64,000 bases of DNA from JANQPX01 sp039197065 (GTDB lineage: Bacteria; Pseudomonadota; Alphaproteobacteria; Geminicoccales; Geminicoccaceae), in NCBI GenBank assembly GCA_039197065.1, contig JBCCUL010000014.1, positions 1 through 64,000 on the forward strand. Reading direction: 5' to 3'. The position numbers and the translations under genes were made by a program. The first letter of the stretch is position 1, and each line of letters opens with the position of its first letter. Positions 61,032-64,000 of the stretch are shown here, piece by piece. Below the pieces are notes generated by a model. The model was not told the origin of the DNA and ran no database searches. It saw only the letters and a list, made by a program, of their open reading frames with translations.

Positions 61032-62354
61032 CTACTTGCCGTAGACGTAGTTAGGAAGCCAAAGGGCAATTTCCGGAAACGTCATCACCAGCGCCAGGGC
61101 GACGATCATGACGCCGACGAAGGGGATGATCGAGCGATAGATGTCGCCAAGCCCGATCTCTGGCGGCGCCATCGCACGCATCAGGAACAGGTTGTAGCCG
61201 AAAGGCGGCGTCATATAGGCGATCTGCGTGGTGATCGTGTAGAGCACGCCATACCAGATCAGATCGAAGCCGAGCATCTTCACCAGCGGCACGTAGAGGG
61301 GGGCGACGATCACCAGCATCGCGGTGTCGTCCAGAAACGTGCCCATCAGGATGAAGGAGAGCTGCATCAGGATCAGGATCATCCAGGGGTCGAGACCGAG
61401 CTGCTCGGTGAACAGGTTCTCGATCGCGCGCACCGCGCCCATCCCGTCGAACACCGCGCCGAAGCCAAGCGCTGCGAGGATGATCCACATGAACATGCAG
61501 GAGATGCCGAGCGTGTTCCTGACCGATGTCTCGAAGACTTCCTTGGTCATCCTGCCCTTCAAGACGGCGGCGAGGAACGCCGCCAGCGCACCGATCGCCG
61601 AACTTTCCACCAGGCTGGTCCAGCCATTGACGAAGGGCACCATCATCACGGCGAAAATGCCGAGCGGGAGAAGCCCGGCGCGCAGGAGGCGCAGTTTCTC
61701 GCCCATCGAGATGTCACGATCCTCTGCCGGCAGGGCAGGGCCAAGTTGCGGCTGCAACCGGCAGCGAATAGCGATGTAGAGCACAAACATCGCCGCCATC
61801 ATCAGCCCCGGCAGAACGCCCGCGAGCCAGAGCTGTCCGACTGGCTGGCGCGCGATCATGGCGTAGAGCACCAAAACCACCGAAGGCGGTACCAGGATAC
61901 CCAAGCTGGAGCCTGCCTGGATCACGCCGGTCACCATGCGCTTGTCATAGCCGCGCTTCAGCAGTTCAGGCAGAGCGATCGTGGCGCCAATCGCCATGCC
62001 CGCCACCGACAGGCCGTTCATCGCGGAGATCAGCACCATCAGCAGGATCGTGCCGATCGCAAGCCCGCCGCGCACCGGTCCCATCCAGACATGGAACATC
62101 TTGTAAAGGTCGTCGGCGATCCGGCTTTCGGAGAGCACATAGCCCATGAAGATGAACATCGGCAGCGTCAAAAGCGGGTACCACTTCATCAGCTTGATGG
62201 CGGCGGAGAAGCCGATCTCCGAGCCGCCGGTGCCCCAAAGGAGGAGGGCAGACGCAACGCCGACGAAACCGATCGCCCCGAACACCCGCTGACCCGTCAA
62301 CAGCATCAGCATCATGGTCGAGAACATCAGGATCGCGATCATCTCGTAAGACAT
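61032..62354 (-). CDS. TRAP transporter large permease (DctM)
   Basis: A 440-residue integral membrane protein with about twelve segments. LLLTGQRVFGAIGFVGVASAL at the N-terminus, SVAGMAIGATIALPELLKRGYD and LGTFLDDTAMLVIVAPLYVPLVK (here MGTFLDDTAMLVIVAPLYVP) are DctM hallmarks. Together with DctQ it drives Na+-coupled uptake. The start overlaps the DctQ stop as TGATG. Confidence 0.94.
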   Translation of the reverse strand: MSYEMIAILMFSTMMLMLLTGQRVFGAIGFVGVASALLLWGTGGSEIGFSAAIKLMKWYPLLTLPMFIFMGYVLSESRIADDLYKMFHVWMGPVRGGLAIGTILLMVLISAMNGLSVAGMAIGATIALPELLKRGYDKRMVTGVIQAGSSLGILVPPSVVLVLYAMIARQPVGQLWLAGVLPGLMMAAMFVLYIAIRCRLQPQLGPALPAEDRDISMGEKLRLLRAGLLPLGIFAVMMVPFVNGWTSLVESSAIGALAAFLAAVLKGRMTKEVFETSVRNTLGISCMFMWIILAALGFGAVFDGMGAVRAIENLFTEQLGLDPWMILILMQLSFILMGTFLDDTAMLVIVAPLYVPLVKMLGFDLIWYGVLYTITTQIAYMTPPFGYNLFLMRAMAPPEIGLGDIYRSIIPFVGVMIVALALVMTFPEIALWLPNYVYGK

Positions 62355-62905
62355 CAGGAACGGTCCCCGTTCGCGGTGGACTGCCCTTCGACCGTGGCCA
62401 CGAGTTCGATCCCTTTAATGCGCGCGACGTCCTTGAAGAACTCGGCGATCGCTTGCAGCAGCATCAAGAAGATGCCGATGCACATGATGATCTTGATCGG
62501 CCACATATAGGGCCGCCAGGCGGTGGCGCTGCGTTCACCATATTGGAGCGAATAGCTGGTGCTGGAGATGCCGCCATAGAGGAGCACGCCGAGGAAGAAG
62601 ATCAGGAACATGACGGTGAAGGCGTCGAACCAGGCTTTTCGTATCGGCGACCAGTCACCGTAGAAGAGATCCATGCGCACATTGGAGCCGAGCTGGATCG
62701 AGTAGGGGCCGCCGAGGATGTAATAGGCGACCATGGCGAACTGCGCCATTTCCAGGGTCCAGAGCGACGGCAGGAAGAAGGTCTTCGAGATCGACGACCA
62801 AAGCAGGATCGCCATCATCACGAAGATGCCGTACATCATCGCGCGGCCGACGACCCGGTTGATGCCGTCGACCAGGCGGACATAGCTCCTTACGACGCTC
62901 GGCAT
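62354..62905 (-). CDS. TRAP transporter small permease (DctQ)
   Basis: A 183-residue membrane protein with four segments. FFLPSLWTLEMAQFAMVAYY and the following GGPYSIQLGSNVRMDLFY match the DctQ family signature (W-x-x-E ... H/N-V-R-x-D). It is the first gene of the leftward TRAP operon and overlaps DctM by one base. Confidence 0.92.
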   Translation of the reverse strand: MPSVVRSYVRLVDGINRVVGRAMMYGIFVMMAILLWSSISKTFFLPSLWTLEMAQFAMVAYYILGGPYSIQLGSNVRMDLFYGDWSPIRKAWFDAFTVMFLIFFLGVLLYGGISSTSYSLQYGERSATAWRPYMWPIKIIMCIGIFLMLLQAIAEFFKDVARIKGIELVATVEGQSTANGDRS

Positions 62906-63053
62906 GGATCACCGCTCATGGAACGCACCTCGAAAGAAAGTCGTTTCCAGTCTTTGAAGTGCCTCCCGCCTGAGTCAAGCGACCCTCGCATGTAAAATGA
63001 TGGTTATGTGCAAAGCTGCGCGACCGCTTGATCGTTGAAATTCAGCCCCATGC

Positions 63054-63914
63054 TCAACCGCTCACCCCCAGACTTCCGAGCGGCTCATTCGAGGTAAGTC
63101 GTCGCATCCCTTTGGTCACCAGCGCCGACAGCCTGGTCGCCATCGCCGATTGCTGTCGGGGCTCGATGATCAAGTCGTTGCGTATCTCGATCATGACATT
63201 GGCAAGGCCGCGGGCGATGGCGTCTACCTCGAGGGTGTGGGTGACGCCGTCGGCTGGGCCATAGGGCTCGTTTCGGCGGACGTCGAGGTCCGCCCATGTC
63301 GCTGAAACATCCAGCATCGCATCGGTGAGGGCTGTGTCGCGATCGTGAAGCAGACCCAGCTCGACGGTTCTGCGCTTGCCGTGGAAGACGGGCGTGAACG
63401 AATGCACCGTAACCACGGCCGGTGTTTTGCCCAAGGCCGCTGCTTGGTCGAGAACTGAGGCCACACCTGCCCGAAACGGGCGATAGATGGCGTCCGTGCG
63501 TGCGCGGCGCGCTGCATCACTAAGGCCGGCATTGCCGGGAATGTCGAAAATCTCGCTCCTGACCGGCATGGCGCTTTCTGCCTCCGGAGGCCGATTGCAA
63601 TCATAGACGAGCCTGGAATAGCGCTGCAGGATCAAGGGCGAGTCCAGCATCTCGGCCATCAGCCGCGCCACCTCTGCGGCGCCCGGATCCCAGGCGACAT
63701 GGCTCTCCAACACGTCACGGCTGACGCCAAGAGAATCCAACGATCTCGGGACAAGATTGCCAGCATGCTCGCAGATCAGGACGACATCGCCGCCGCCATC
63801 TGGATTGACGATTTCGACCGGCGGCTCCTCATCCGCGGCAATGAGAGGCGGTTCCGAACCGACCAATGTCAGGTTCGCGCGCCTTCGTTCCTCAGTTCCG
63901 ATCGCTTCTGACAC
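63054..63914 (-). CDS. N-formylglutamate amidohydrolase family protein
   Basis: A 286-residue hydrolase. LICEHAGNLVPRSL, SHVAWDPGAAEVARLMAEML, RLVYDCNRPP and VTVHSFTPVFHGK are the family motifs, with metal-binding His and Glu. HutG-type enzymes cleave N-formylglutamate, but many relatives act on other N-acyl amino acids. It lies 148 bp ahead of the TRAP operon in the same direction, so its substrate may be a product of what the transporter imports. Confidence 0.9.
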   Translation of the reverse strand: MSEAIGTEERRRANLTLVGSEPPLIAADEEPPVEIVNPDGGGDVVLICEHAGNLVPRSLDSLGVSRDVLESHVAWDPGAAEVARLMAEMLDSPLILQRYSRLVYDCNRPPEAESAMPVRSEIFDIPGNAGLSDAARRARTDAIYRPFRAGVASVLDQAAALGKTPAVVTVHSFTPVFHGKRRTVELGLLHDRDTALTDAMLDVSATWADLDVRRNEPYGPADGVTHTLEVDAIARGLANVMIEIRNDLIIEPRQQSAMATRLSALVTKGMRRLTSNEPLGSLGVSG

Positions 63915-64000
63915 GTTTTGTCCAACGGTATTTCACACGACAGCATGATTGATAATGCGATGCAGGCGGACATGCCAGGGTCATCGATGCTGCCCGACCG

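Noticed and set aside
63945..64000. Start of a rightward gene at the window edge (ATG at 63945)
   Set aside because: The frame is open to the end, but with only 18 codons and no clear ribosome site, so it cannot be supported.

Overview
The window is high-GC chromosomal DNA of an alphaproteobacterium, most likely a member of Hyphomicrobiales (Rhizobiales). The grounds are the glnD-murJ gene pair, a RegA/RegB (ActR/ActS) redox two-component pair, DUF1192 and DUF1127 small proteins, a CtrA-type TTAA-N7-TTAA box, and a palindromic repeat of the AGAGCATTTTCC type that is familiar from rhizobial genomes. There is no rRNA, no CRISPR array and no complete tRNA gene.

Bases 1-8488 look like the right-hand part of an integrated element. 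A tyrosine integrase (7076-8272) lies next to a displaced 3' half of a tRNA-Arg(ACG) gene (8441-8488), which marks the right attachment site. The intact tRNA and the left end must lie before base 1. Inside are an AlpA-like regulator, a primase-like protein, a DUF3987 protein, a DUF5681 protein and small unknowns, plus cargo: an HxlR regulator, a Tat-exported metallo-beta-lactamase-fold hydrolase and an alpha/beta-hydrolase remnant. Two element genes are each cut by one in-frame TGA, and a cluster of eight TGCTACC heptamers follows the DUF3987 gene.

Bases 8553-15517 hold what I consider the most interesting system, a Dlt-like acyl-transfer locus in a Gram-negative genome. It has a carrier protein, an AMP-dependent ligase, an MBOAT acyltransferase, an SGNH/DltD-like protein, and an 87-residue membrane protein ending exactly in FRYAGF. 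That ending fits the FxYxxF C-terminal motif known from DltX. A 747-residue membrane-anchored protein with a possible polysaccharide-deacetylase-like C-terminus is translationally coupled to the ligase. The acyl group and the envelope acceptor are unknown.

Bases 15661-30382 are mostly housekeeping: aldehyde dehydrogenase, YHS protein, two transporters, a SPOR protein, GlnD, MurJ, a coiled-coil protein with a C-terminal helix-hairpin-helix-like region, and an OmpA-family protein. Bases 30912-34745 hold an SxtJ/DUF5989/carbamoyltransferase group that converges on a lipid A-type acyltransferase gene, again suggesting envelope modification. Then come a MocR regulator facing DUF1127 and PhzF genes, sulfate activation genes (cysD, cysNC), gpt, DUF1192 and Nudix.

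Bases 43169-52138 form a surface-carbohydrate region with a nonulosonic acid operon (NeuC-, NeuB- and NeuA-type enzymes), two glycosyltransferase-like proteins, two methyltransferase-like proteins and a polytopic membrane protein. The remainder holds RegB/RegA, a GMC oxidoreductase with a small Tat-type subunit, a single-domain response regulator, a 146-bp tandem repeat, and a glutamine-synthetase-like enzyme with a TRAP transporter and an N-formylglutamate amidohydrolase. At least four separate loci (Dlt-like, carbamoyl/acyltransferase, nonulosonate, lipoproteins/OmpA) concern the cell envelope.
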